Source: Robiginitomaculum sp.
GTDB taxonomy: Bacteria > Pseudomonadota > Alphaproteobacteria > Caulobacterales > Maricaulaceae
Direction of reading: 5' to 3'
DNA length: 64,000 nt
NCBI GenBank assembly: GCA_021776525.1
Contig: JAJFFT010000004.1
Location: 186,001-250,000 of the forward strand
In this document: piece after piece, positions 1 to 7,349 of the stretch
Layout: the number at the start of each line of letters is the position of its first letter
How positions within the stretch are numbered: the stretch's first letter is position 1
Position numbers and translations under genes: made by a program
Notes under the pieces: model-generated
What the model was told of the DNA's origin: nothing
Database searches by the model: none
The model's input: the letters and a program-made list of their open reading frames with translations, nothing else

Positions 1-1
1 G

Positions 2-628
2 GGCGGTATTGTCGGCGTGGTTGGCCCGAACGGTGCCGGTAAAACGACTTTGTTTCGTATGATTGCCGGTGAAGATACCCCGGATAGTGGCGCGTTACGT
101 CTCGGCGAGACGGTGAAGCTGGGTTATGTCAACCAAAGCCGTGATGCTCTGGATGATAGAAAAAATGTCTGGGAAGAAATTTCTGGCGGGGCTGATGTGA
201 TCACGCTGGGCAAGCGCGAGATTTCAAGCCGCGCCTATGTCGGCCAGTTTAACTTCAAAGGCGGCGATCAGCAAAAGCCTGTGGGTAAGCTGTCAGGTGG
301 GGAGCGAAACCGGGTGCACTTGGCCAAAATGCTCAAAACCGAAGCCAATCTTTTGCTGCTTGATGAACCAACCAATGATCTTGATGTAGAAACTCTGGCC
401 GCCCTTGAAGAGGGCCTTGAGAATTTTGCAGGTTGCGCGGTTATTATTTCTCACGACCGGTTTTTTCTGGACCGGATTGCCACGCATATCCTGGCCTTTG
501 AGGGCGACAGTCATGTGGAATGGTTTGAAGGTAATTTCGCTGACTATCTGGAAGACAAGAAACGCCGTCTGGGCGCGGATGCGGATATTCCCAAGCGTAT
601 TAAATTTCAGAAGTTTTCGCGAAGCTAG
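2..628 (+). CDS. ettA: Energy-dependent translational throttle protein EttA (ABC-F), 3' part
   Basis: This is the C-terminal part of an ABC-F ATPase; the gene begins before the window and the frame is open from base 2. The second nucleotide-binding domain is visible with Walker A (GPNGAGKTT), signature ([13 protein letters not shown]), Walker B ([12 protein letters not shown]) and switch histidine ([11 protein letters not shown]). The tail, with [15 protein letters not shown], is typical of EttA rather than Uup or YheS. EttA binds the ribosomal E site and controls the first elongation step according to the ATP/ADP ratio. It converges with a small ORF on the other strand six bases downstream. 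The identification rests on the domain and tail only, since the first ABC domain is not in view. Confidence 0.93.
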   Translation, partial: GGIVGVVGPNGAGKTTLFRMIAGEDTPDSGALRLGETVKLGYVNQSRDALDDRKNVWEEISGGADVITLGKREISSRAYVGQFNFKGGDQQKPVGKLSGGERNRVHLAKMLKTEANLLLLDEPTNDLDVETLAALEEGLENFAGCAVIISHDRFFLDRIATHILAFEGDSHVEWFEGNFADYLEDKKRRLGADADIPKRIKFQKFSRS

Positions 629-634
629 CCGGTC

Positions 635-922
635 TTATATATCGGCACTCATATCCGACATATATTCGGGTATGCGTGGGGCGGCACGTGGTGCCTGTAT
701 GTGGTCGGTTCTCGTGCTGCATGACGTCTGGTTAGAAAGGCTGGCGTCAAAAACCAATGCCATATCAGCCGGGACATTCAGATACACAGGCAGAATCAAC
801 TCATCACTTTTGTCTTTCTGGCTTGGCACTTTGGTGTCTTGTTTAGGCTCCCAGGTGAAGCCCATAATACCAATGGCGATCGTTGCAAATGCCTTCAAGA
901 TAAGTCCCAGAAGGTGTAACAT
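635..922 (-). CDS. Small hypothetical membrane-anchored protein
   Basis: A 95-residue ORF that I do not recognise. The start is placed at the internal ATG at 922 because GAGGA lies eight bases upstream of it; the ORF track starts at 946. The N-terminus (MLHLLGLILKAFATIAIGIM) is one hydrophobic segment that could be a signal anchor, followed by a polar, lysine- and proline-containing tail without recognisable motifs. It converges with ettA. It could be a genuine small envelope protein or a spurious ORF; the ribosome-binding site and hydrophobic N-terminus favour a real gene. Confidence 0.45.
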   Translation of the reverse strand: MLHLLGLILKAFATIAIGIMGFTWEPKQDTKVPSQKDKSDELILPVYLNVPADMALVFDASLSNQTSCSTRTDHIQAPRAAPRIPEYMSDMSADI

Positions 923-1102
923 GGCTTCGTCCTCGCTGCCTGTCATTCATCATTGGGAAGTAAGGATGCCAATGATGGCCAATTTATGAATTACCTATTG
1001 GTTAGCTGGCCGTGGCGCAAATCAATTTTTTGTAACATTTGAAATTAATGTTCGCGCAATCATCTGCTCGGGTGCTATGGCCCTTGATTAATTCTACAAT
1101 GC

Positions 1103-1108
1103 TATAAT
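1103..1108 (+). promoter_or_regulatory. Candidate -10 element (TATAAT)
   Basis: A perfect TATAAT lies 60 bases upstream of the TTG start of the cysteine-rich membrane protein, in an AT-rich stretch. The only TTGA-like hexamer upstream (TTGATT) is 13 bases away, which is too close for a standard -35, so only the -10 is proposed. Confidence 0.35.
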
Positions 1109-1168
1109 ATAACATGTATACAGTTTGTCTGTGATGCACACGGACCATCGGTTCAGGAAAACCTTATT

Positions 1169-1552
1169 TTGCAACGTCTCGCACATGCCGCCCATCACGC
1201 TAATCTGGCTGCTTTGCTCAGCCATATCTTTTGTTGTGGTCTGCCGGCTGTGATGAATATCGTTGCCATTACTGCGGGTGCCGGGGCGTTGACCGCTGTG
1301 GCGCCTTGGGTGGGTGATGTTCACTTGTTCATGCATCAGTTCGAATTACCCTTGCTGTTATTCTCCGGCTTGGCTTTGCTCGTTGGTGTCTTGGCGCAAT
1401 GGGTCAGTGCCCGGCGGGATTGTGGCGCACAAACATGTCATCACAGTTCGTGCGCCCCTAAAAAACAGCCATCCCGCTGGATCTTAATGGTCGCAGCTTT
1501 ATTATTTTTGGGGAATTTGACCTTCTATCTGGTGCACGGCGGCGCCGCCTAG
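1169..1552 (+). CDS. Small cysteine-rich multi-pass membrane protein
   Basis: 127 residues with about three hydrophobic segments (roughly residues 25-45, 55-80 and 105-122). A cysteine pair sits in the first segment (FCCGLPAV), and a cysteine/histidine cluster (CGAQTCHHSSC) lies between the second and third. The pattern loosely resembles mercury or heavy-metal transport membrane proteins such as MerC/MerT, but I cannot assign the family; metal binding is an inference from the Cys/His pattern. The start is a TTG, supported by AGGA about ten bases upstream; no in-frame ATG occurs before residue 29. It converges with the next gene, and the two stop codons share the sequence CTAG. Confidence 0.65.
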   Translation: MQRLAHAAHHANLAALLSHIFCCGLPAVMNIVAITAGAGALTAVAPWVGDVHLFMHQFELPLLLFSGLALLVGVLAQWVSARRDCGAQTCHHSSCAPKKQPSRWILMVAALLFLGNLTFYLVHGGAA

Positions 1553-2238
1553 ATCACTTTGAACTTCAGTGTCTCTGTGCCATGAGCATGGGCCTCGACC
1601 TGATCGCCGACATGTAACGGGCCAACCCCGGCGGGGGTTCCTGTGAAAACCAGATCACCCGGCTTCAGGTCAAATAATTCTGATAAATGCATCAATAATG
1701 AAACCGGTGGCCACAACATTTGTGCAAGGTCGCCATTTTGACGTTGCTGACCATTGACCGACAGGTTGATGCGGCCACTTAAATGACCAAGAGGGGTGCC
1801 AAGCGGTGTGATCTTTCCAATGGGTGCGCTGCTATCAAAGGCCTTGGCGCTGGTCCACGGCCCGGCGTGTTTCTTTGCTTGCGCCTGCAAGTCGCGCCGC
1901 GTCAGGTCGACCCCAACGGCAAGGCCAAAAACCGCATTTTCGGCTTGCGCTTTACTGGCTTGCTTTAACGGTTTTCCGAGCGCCAGAACCAGCTCAACCT
2001 CATGATGCAGGTCATTGCAAACCCGTGGATAGGGTACGTTGTGCCCATCAACCACCAGCGCGTCCGCTGGCTTGGCAAAGATCACGGGCGGATTGGTATT
2101 CACGGTTCCACCCATTTCGGTTACATGGTCGGCATAATTGCGCCCGGCACAAAAAACACGGCGAACAGGGAAGCGTAATTCACTATCCTTGATGGCAATA
2201 GTCGTGAATGGCGGTGGTGAAAATACGGTTTTATTCAT
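1549..2238 (-). CDS. Fumarylacetoacetate hydrolase family protein
   Basis: A 229-residue single-domain FAH-family enzyme of fumarylpyruvate hydrolase/acylpyruvase type. Family features are CAGRNYADHVTEMG near residue 30, the metal-binding region DLHHEVELVLALG, the FDSSAPIG segment, and FTGTPAGVGPL near the C-terminus. Members cleave C-C bonds in acylpyruvates or decarboxylate oxaloacetate using Mg2+ or Mn2+. The start at 2238 is preferred over 2247 because AGGGA lies nine bases before it but abuts the upstream ATG. No aromatic degradation genes are nearby, so the substrate cannot be inferred from context. Confidence 0.88.
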   Translation of the reverse strand: MNKTVFSPPPFTTIAIKDSELRFPVRRVFCAGRNYADHVTEMGGTVNTNPPVIFAKPADALVVDGHNVPYPRVCNDLHHEVELVLALGKPLKQASKAQAENAVFGLAVGVDLTRRDLQAQAKKHAGPWTSAKAFDSSAPIGKITPLGTPLGHLSGRINLSVNGQQRQNGDLAQMLWPPVSLLMHLSELFDLKPGDLVFTGTPAGVGPLHVGDQVEAHAHGTETLKFKVI

Positions 2239-2281
2239 GACTGGCATTCCCTGTGCTCGTTAATCCGGCTAAGCGACGTAT

Positions 2282-3337
2282 ATGAGTGTTGTGGTGAAAC
2301 TTTCCCGACTTGGCAATATTCAGGCTCTGCGTGGCATGGCTGTGATGGCTGTTGTGTTGTCGCACCTGATGAGCGTAGAGCGTAAATACGCCGGGGATCG
2401 TTTGCTAAGCGATGGGTTCACGGTCGGGTTTTCCGGTGTTGACCTGTTCTTTGCGATCTCAGGCTTTGTGATGGTCTATGTGGCCTGGAAAAGCCCTGTA
2501 GGTCCGCGTACAGCCTTGTCTTTTTTGTTTGCGCGTGTGGGCCGTATTTACCCGTTATATTGGCTGGTCAGCGCGGTGGTTCTGGTATTTTGGTTGTTGC
2601 GCCCGGATTTGGTTTTTTCCAGTAATACAGAATTTTCATTGCTGCGCTCAATGACGCTTTGGCCTGACCATAACCTGCCTCTGTTGGCGGTGGGGTGGAC
2701 GCTGATCCACGAAATGTACTTCTATCTGATGTTTGCGCTTTTGCTTTTGTTAGCGCCGCGGTTTCGGTTGTGGGCCCTTTGGGGGTGGGGGGCGTTTGTA
2801 CTGATCGGGTTTCTTGGCGGCGTTGGGGGCACTGGCGCGGTTTTGCAACTGGTGTTTCATCCGTTGGGGTTTGAATTTCTTGGGGGCGCACTCGCGGCGC
2901 TGGCTTATCAGCGTTTTGATGGGCGTGGTTGGCTGTGGGCGCTTGGCACCGGAGGCGTGCTTTTTGTTCTTGCCTGCGCATTATCTTTGCAACTGGGAAC
3001 GGGCTTTTGGGAAACCTGGCCTCGTGCGGCCAGTTTTACGCCTGCCGTTTCTCTTATTGTGTACGGCGCCGTGGGGGCCGAGCGTGCTGGAAAGGTCTTG
3101 AACCGTGTTCTGGTTTGGCTCGGCAATCAATCTTATGCGCTTTATCTCAGCCATGTCCTGTCGCTGAGTGCCGCAGGACGGTTGTGGAGCTATTTTGCGA
3201 AAGACGGGTTTTTGGACAATATGGTCATGTTGCCTGTTGCGCTTATGATCGCCGTTGTTGCCGCCGAAATATTACACCGCGTCGTCGAGATACCTCTTTT
3301 GAATGCCGTAAAAAGACTGCGCCGCAGATTATTCTAA
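2282..3337 (+). CDS. Acyltransferase 3 family membrane protein
   Basis: A 351-residue multi-spanning inner-membrane O-acyltransferase of the OafA/YrhL type. The N-terminus has the family hallmark (NIQALRGMAVMAVVLSHL) with the Arg and the His expected in the active site, followed by SGVDLFFAISGFVM. About ten hydrophobic helices follow, and the protein ends in a basic tail (KRLRRRLF). Such enzymes acetylate or otherwise acylate cell-surface glycans using cytoplasmic acyl-CoA. No glycan biosynthesis genes adjoin it, so the acceptor is unknown. The start has no strong Shine-Dalgarno. The 3' end overlaps the gene on the other strand by nine bases. Confidence 0.9.
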   Translation: MSVVVKLSRLGNIQALRGMAVMAVVLSHLMSVERKYAGDRLLSDGFTVGFSGVDLFFAISGFVMVYVAWKSPVGPRTALSFLFARVGRIYPLYWLVSAVVLVFWLLRPDLVFSSNTEFSLLRSMTLWPDHNLPLLAVGWTLIHEMYFYLMFALLLLLAPRFRLWALWGWGAFVLIGFLGGVGGTGAVLQLVFHPLGFEFLGGALAALAYQRFDGRGWLWALGTGGVLFVLACALSLQLGTGFWETWPRAASFTPAVSLIVYGAVGAERAGKVLNRVLVWLGNQSYALYLSHVLSLSAAGRLWSYFAKDGFLDNMVMLPVALMIAVVAAEILHRVVEIPLLNAVKRLRRRLF

Positions 3338-3934
3338 GGCACGCAGGGCAGACTTGCCTGCGGGCATGACGCGCACTTCTAGAATATCCGCAGTACGGCT
3401 TAATCCGTCCAGATCAGGCCACAGGCCAAGATAATCGACACTGTTCTTTTCCCCAGCGGGCGGAGGTTGATAGCGCATGGTACAGGGTTGCCATTGCCCC
3501 GTCAGTACGCATTTCGTGCGCCGACTATTGCCGCGCCCGGGCGCGTAATAGGCAAGAGAGACTTTTGGTGACGGGTCTGGCCCCGCACCACGCAAGATCA
3601 TGGTGATTTCAATCGTGGTTTTGGCATAGGCGGCGCTAAATGTTTCAGGCAGAGTTAAAAATACACCGGCGGACCGCCCGCCATCCGTTGGGCTTTGTCC
3701 GGCGGCGGTACGTAAAAAAGCAACACCGTCCTCTTCCATAATTTGGGCCGTTAGTCCTTGTGCGGCCTGCATCACACCCAATTGCTGGCCAGACACCACC
3801 AGACCGTCTTCCGGCGCGCCTGAAAAGGGTCCTGTCACATAGTCTTGCCCTGGCCAGTACCGCACAGATACAGCAATCAGAGCCGCGGCAAACAACACGG
3901 CTAACAGGTAAAACAGGCGATCAGAGATGAGCAT
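3329..3934 (-). CDS. Hypothetical exported or membrane-anchored protein
   Basis: About 201 residues from the ATG at 3934, which lies one base after the stop of the upstream polyprenyl synthase gene (TAGaATG); this suggests translational coupling and that the longer track start at 3970 is wrong. A single hydrophobic helix (LFYLLAVLFAAALIAVSVRYW) is followed by a periplasmic domain with a likely beta-sandwich character and two cysteines (KCVLTGQWQPC) that could form a disulfide. I do not recognise a family. Confidence 0.7.
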   Translation of the reverse strand: MLISDRLFYLLAVLFAAALIAVSVRYWPGQDYVTGPFSGAPEDGLVVSGQQLGVMQAAQGLTAQIMEEDGVAFLRTAAGQSPTDGGRSAGVFLTLPETFSAAYAKTTIEITMILRGAGPDPSPKVSLAYYAPGRGNSRRTKCVLTGQWQPCTMRYQPPPAGEKNSVDYLGLWPDLDGLSRTADILEVRVMPAGKSALRALE

Positions 3935-3935
3935 T

Positions 3936-4952
3936 CTAGAATGATCGGTCGATAACAAAGTCGCACACATCGCTCAGCAATGTGCGGGTTCTTTCAGGGG
4001 CAAAAATCTGCAGCGCAGATTTAGCATTGCGCACATGGGTGCGTGCTTGGTCCAGTGTCGTCTGTACGGCATCATGTTTTGTGATCAGAGCCATGGCGTG
4101 TTGCAGATCATGGTCATTGCGCTCTGGCTTGCTAAACGCTTCAGTCCAAAAGGATTGCTCGTCCTTGCTGGCCAGTTGAATGGCTTTGGCCACGGGCATG
4201 GTCACCTTGCCTTCGCGAAAATCGTCACCAACCGCTTTGCCCAGTTTTTTGGCACTGCCGGCATAATCCAGCGCATCATCAACCAATTGAAACGCTAATC
4301 CTAGCTCGCGGCCATAACGGTCCAGCGCCAGTTCTTGTTCTTCGGGCAGATCAGCAATCACGGCCGACACGCGTGCTGCCGAGGCAAACAACTCGGCGGT
4401 TTTGGCCTCGATGATCTGCATATATTCCAGCTCGCTCATATCCAGATTAGCGATGGCCGCCAATTGGCGTACTTCACCCTCGGCAATGATCGACGAGGCT
4501 CCGGCCAGAATATCCAAAACCCTGAGGCGCCCGGTTTCCACCATCAGCGAGAACGCCCGTGCAAAGAGAAAATCCCCCACCAGCACAGAGGCGGCATTGC
4601 CCCACACAGTATTTGCGGCGGGTTTGCCACGGCGCATGGGCGATCCGTCGACAATGTCGTCGTGCAGTAAAGTGGCCGAATGGATAAACTCTACAGTGGC
4701 GGCCAGCTTGTAATGGGCATCGCCCGTATAGCCAGCCAGATCGGCGCTGGCCAGTGTGATCAGCGGGCGCAGGCGTTTGCCGCCGGCCCGGACCAGATGT
4801 GCAGCCAGATCGGGGATCATGCCAACGGGGCTTTGCATGCGTTCGATAATCAGGTCATTGACCTTGGCCATATCGTCCGTAAAAGCGGCTTCGAGGCGCG
4901 TCATAGCATTGGTTGTCGCCTGGCGCTCTGGCTCAAGTGTTGTACTGAGCAT
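3936..4952 (-). CDS. ispB: Polyprenyl diphosphate synthase (octaprenyl/decaprenyl type)
   Basis: A 338-residue trans-isoprenyl diphosphate synthase. It has GGKRLRP near residue 56, a first aspartate-rich motif HDDIVD in SATLLHDDIVDG, the following RRG, and a second motif DDALD in FQLVDDALDY. The residues before the first DDxxD are small or aliphatic rather than aromatic, consistent with long-chain products. The enzyme makes the side chain of ubiquinone from farnesyl diphosphate and isopentenyl diphosphate. The start at 4952 is chosen because AGGGA lies upstream and the extra 22 residues in the track are not conserved-looking. The exact product chain length cannot be read from sequence. Confidence 0.9.
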   Translation of the reverse strand: MLSTTLEPERQATTNAMTRLEAAFTDDMAKVNDLIIERMQSPVGMIPDLAAHLVRAGGKRLRPLITLASADLAGYTGDAHYKLAATVEFIHSATLLHDDIVDGSPMRRGKPAANTVWGNAASVLVGDFLFARAFSLMVETGRLRVLDILAGASSIIAEGEVRQLAAIANLDMSELEYMQIIEAKTAELFASAARVSAVIADLPEEQELALDRYGRELGLAFQLVDDALDYAGSAKKLGKAVGDDFREGKVTMPVAKAIQLASKDEQSFWTEAFSKPERNDHDLQHAMALITKHDAVQTTLDQARTHVRNAKSALQIFAPERTRTLLSDVCDFVIDRSF

Positions 4953-5070
4953 CACATGTGATCCCTGACCAAACCCATATCCGAGCACAAGAATAGAGAG
5001 TGCCCGATTGCGCGGCAAGGGCGGTTATGTTTCTGTATGCACCCAGAGGGGATTTAACGGTGGAACTATT

Positions 5071-5295
5071 ATGAGAGAAATCCTACGAACCAATGATCAG
5101 GTTTTTCTGTCATATGCCGAAATGGTATTGCGCGATGCTGGTTTTAATCCAGTGGTTTTTGATAATTATACCAGTATCTTAGAGGGGTCCGTCATGGCGA
5201 TTCAGCGACGTCTTATGGTGCTGGATGACGAAGAGGACGAGGCTCTTCAGCTGCTGAAAACCATGAAAAAAGACTATGATTCCACCCATGGATGA
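5071..5295 (+). CDS. DUF2007-type small protein
   Basis: About 74 residues from the ATG at 5071 (MREILRTNDQVFLSYAEMVL). The pattern of a short alpha/beta domain in which a strand, a helix and the phrase LRDAGFNPVVFDN are followed by a basic strand (RRLMVLDDEEDEAL) matches the DUF2007 family, sometimes called putative prokaryotic signal-transducing proteins. Function is unknown. Its end overlaps the start of the downstream methyltransferase gene by 8-20 bases, so the two are probably co-transcribed and coupled. The track start at 5008 adds 21 unlikely residues. Confidence 0.75.
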   Translation: MREILRTNDQVFLSYAEMVLRDAGFNPVVFDNYTSILEGSVMAIQRRLMVLDDEEDEALQLLKTMKKDYDSTHG

Positions 5296-6052
5296 AAATA
5301 TCACCTTTTTGTGTGGGCGGGTTACTGTGCGCCAGGCCAAGGGCTATCGGGCCGGTCTGGATGCGGTATTGTTGGCCGCGGCCATACAGGTAAAGCCGGG
5401 TGGGAAGGCGTTGGAACTGGGCTGCGGGGCTGGAACGGCGCTGCTGTGTACGGCTTATCATAATCCGCAAGGGCACTTTACCGGGCTGGAAAAACACCAT
5501 GAAGTGTTGCACATAGCGCGCGATAATATTGCCCAAAACGCCATGCAGGACAGGGTGAATATTATCGAAGGCAGCGTTTTTACACCGCCTGATGTGTTGC
5601 GCCCCGACAGTTTTGATCAGGTCTTCCTTAACCCACCATATTTTGATGACCCAAAGGCGATCCGCATGCCCAAAGCAGGCAAGGACAGCGCCTTTGTTAG
5701 TGATCAGGCGAAGCTTAAAGACTGGATTCATACGGCCCTGCGGCTTACCCGCGCCAAGGGCTATATAACGATAATTCAGCGCGCTGACCGGTTGGATGAT
5801 TGCTTGGATGCTGTGCGTGGGCGCGCCGGCGATATACGCATTTTACCGATCGCCCCAAGAGCTGGTGAGGCGGCGCACAGGGTGATCATACGCGCCCGGC
5901 GTAATGTTAAAACACCGCTGAGCATCTTACCGCCTCTGATCATTCATAAGCCTGTGCACGATAATGACCGGGCCTGGACGGAAGAAGCAGAGGCCATCTT
6001 GCAAGGCGATGCCCGCATTGATTTTTCCGGCGGGCATGCGGCAAAGGGCTGA
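5276..6052 (+). CDS. tRNA1(Val) A37 N6-methyltransferase-like protein (TrmN6/COG4123)
   Basis: A 258-residue class I SAM-dependent methyltransferase. The SAM-binding motif is ALELGCGAGTALL near residue 45, and the N6-adenine methylase motif NPPY occurs in VFLNPPYFDD. The N-terminal RQAKGYRAGLDAVLLAAA segment is typical of COG4123 proteins, whose E. coli member TrmN6 methylates A37 of tRNA1(Val). The alternative start at 5288 gives four fewer residues and cannot be excluded. The upstream DUF2007 gene overlaps it. The substrate assignment is by family only. Confidence 0.82.
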   Translation: MIPPMDENITFLCGRVTVRQAKGYRAGLDAVLLAAAIQVKPGGKALELGCGAGTALLCTAYHNPQGHFTGLEKHHEVLHIARDNIAQNAMQDRVNIIEGSVFTPPDVLRPDSFDQVFLNPPYFDDPKAIRMPKAGKDSAFVSDQAKLKDWIHTALRLTRAKGYITIIQRADRLDDCLDAVRGRAGDIRILPIAPRAGEAAHRVIIRARRNVKTPLSILPPLIIHKPVHDNDRAWTEEAEAILQGDARIDFSGGHAAKG

Positions 6053-6105
6053 TTTAGACGCACAAAGCCCTTGCCCTTTTGGGCATGTCTGGCTAGGTCA
6101 CACTT

Positions 6106-6984
6106 ATGGCCCAAAGAGAAAAAAAACCGCTTAGCTTTCAGGACTTGATCCTTACCCTGCAACACTATTGGGCGGGGCATGACTGCGCTATTCTGCAACC
6201 CTATGATATGGAGGTTGGCGCAGGCACCTTGCACCCGGCCACCTCTTTACGCGCCCTTGGGCCAAAGCCGTGGCGCGCCGCCTATGTGCAGCCTTCGCGC
6301 CGCCCGGCCGATGGCCGCTATGGGGAAAACCCAAACCGCCTGCAACACTATTACCAGTTTCAGGTCATCCTGAAACCTAACCCGGACAATATTCAGGATT
6401 TATATCTCAAAAGCCTCGAGGCCATAGGCATTGATATGGGTCTGCATGATGTGCGCTTTGTCGAGGATGATTGGGAAAACCCAACCGTAGGCGCTTGGGG
6501 TTTGGGCTGGGAGGTCTGGTGCGACGGCATGGAGGTCAGCCAGTTTACCTATTTCCAACAGGTCGGCGGTCTGGATGTCAGTCCGGTTTCTGGCGAGCTG
6601 ACATACGGGCTGGAACGTCTGGCCACCTATGTGCAGGGCGTCGATAGTATTTATGATCTTGATTTTAACGGCGCGGGCCTGAAATACGGCGACGTTTATC
6701 AGGAAAACGAACGCGAATTTTCAGAATATAATTTCGAAGTGGCCAATACAGATATGTTCAAGCGCTGGTTTGAAGATGCCGAGGCACAATGCGCCGCTTT
6801 GCTGGACCGCAACTTACCGCTTCCAGCCTATGATTTTGCCCTTAAAGCCAGCCACGCCTTTAATATGCTCGATGCCAGAGGCGTGGTTTCGGCGACCGAG
6901 AGGGCCTCATATATCGCCCGGGTGCGCGACCTGACCAAAGGCTGTGCCAAGGCCTGGGTCGCTATCGAGGAGGCTGGCTTATGA
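6106..6984 (+). CDS. glyQ: Glycine-tRNA ligase alpha subunit
   Basis: The 292-residue catalytic alpha subunit of the bacterial heterotetrameric GlyRS. The sequence is nearly continuous with the family: [20 protein letters not shown], then [39 protein letters not shown] and [16 protein letters not shown]. It activates glycine and charges tRNA-Gly together with GlyS. It is unusual in that glyS does not follow directly: a cupin gene lies between, with ATGA overlaps on both sides. Confidence 0.97.
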   Translation: MAQREKKPLSFQDLILTLQHYWAGHDCAILQPYDMEVGAGTLHPATSLRALGPKPWRAAYVQPSRRPADGRYGENPNRLQHYYQFQVILKPNPDNIQDLYLKSLEAIGIDMGLHDVRFVEDDWENPTVGAWGLGWEVWCDGMEVSQFTYFQQVGGLDVSPVSGELTYGLERLATYVQGVDSIYDLDFNGAGLKYGDVYQENEREFSEYNFEVANTDMFKRWFEDAEAQCAALLDRNLPLPAYDFALKASHAFNMLDARGVVSATERASYIARVRDLTKGCAKAWVAIEEAGL

Positions 6985-7349
6985 GCCTCAAAGTTAATGT
7001 CGAGGACCAGTTTGCGCGTTTTAGCGAGGCATGGTCGCCCAAAATTATCGCTGATCTGGATAATTACCATATCAAGCTCACACGGCTTGTTGGCGATTTT
7101 CCATGGCATGCTCATGGCAATGCTGACGAGATGTTTTTCATTCTGGATGGTCAATTGCGGGTGGACTTTCGTGATCACTCTGAAGACCTTGGCCCCGGCG
7201 AAATGATTGTCATCCCCAAAGGGGTCGAGCACCGCCCGGTGGCCAATAATGGCGAAGTGAAAGTTTTGCTGATCGAGCAGGCCAGCGTGGTCAATACGGG
7301 TGATGGTCCAAAAAGTGAGTACACCAAAGCTGCGGAGCGATTGTTATGA
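6981..7349 (+). CDS. Cupin-domain protein between glyQ and glyS
   Basis: A 122-residue single-domain cupin. Both cupin motifs are visible: [16 protein letters not shown] (two His and one Glu metal ligands) and [13 protein letters not shown] (fourth ligand His). It therefore probably binds a divalent metal in a small beta barrel. Its start overlaps the glyQ stop and its stop overlaps the glyS start, each by 4 bp (ATGA), so all three genes should be translationally coupled. The substrate or role is unknown; the position could reflect simple operon capture or a link to glycine metabolism. Confidence 0.9.
   Translation: MSLKVNVEDQFARFSEAWSPKIIADLDNYHIKLTRLVGDFPWHAHGNADEMFFILDGQLRVDFRDHSEDLGPGEMIVIPKGVEHRPVANNGEVKVLLIEQASVVNTGDGPKSEYTKAAERLL

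Noticed and set aside
405-989. 194-residue plus-strand ORF
   Set aside because: Overlaps ettA in another frame and runs into noncoding sequence; Trp/Arg-rich shadow.
1084-1089. TTGATT as the -35 partner of TATAAT at 1103
   Set aside because: Spacing of 13 bases is too short for a sigma-70 promoter.
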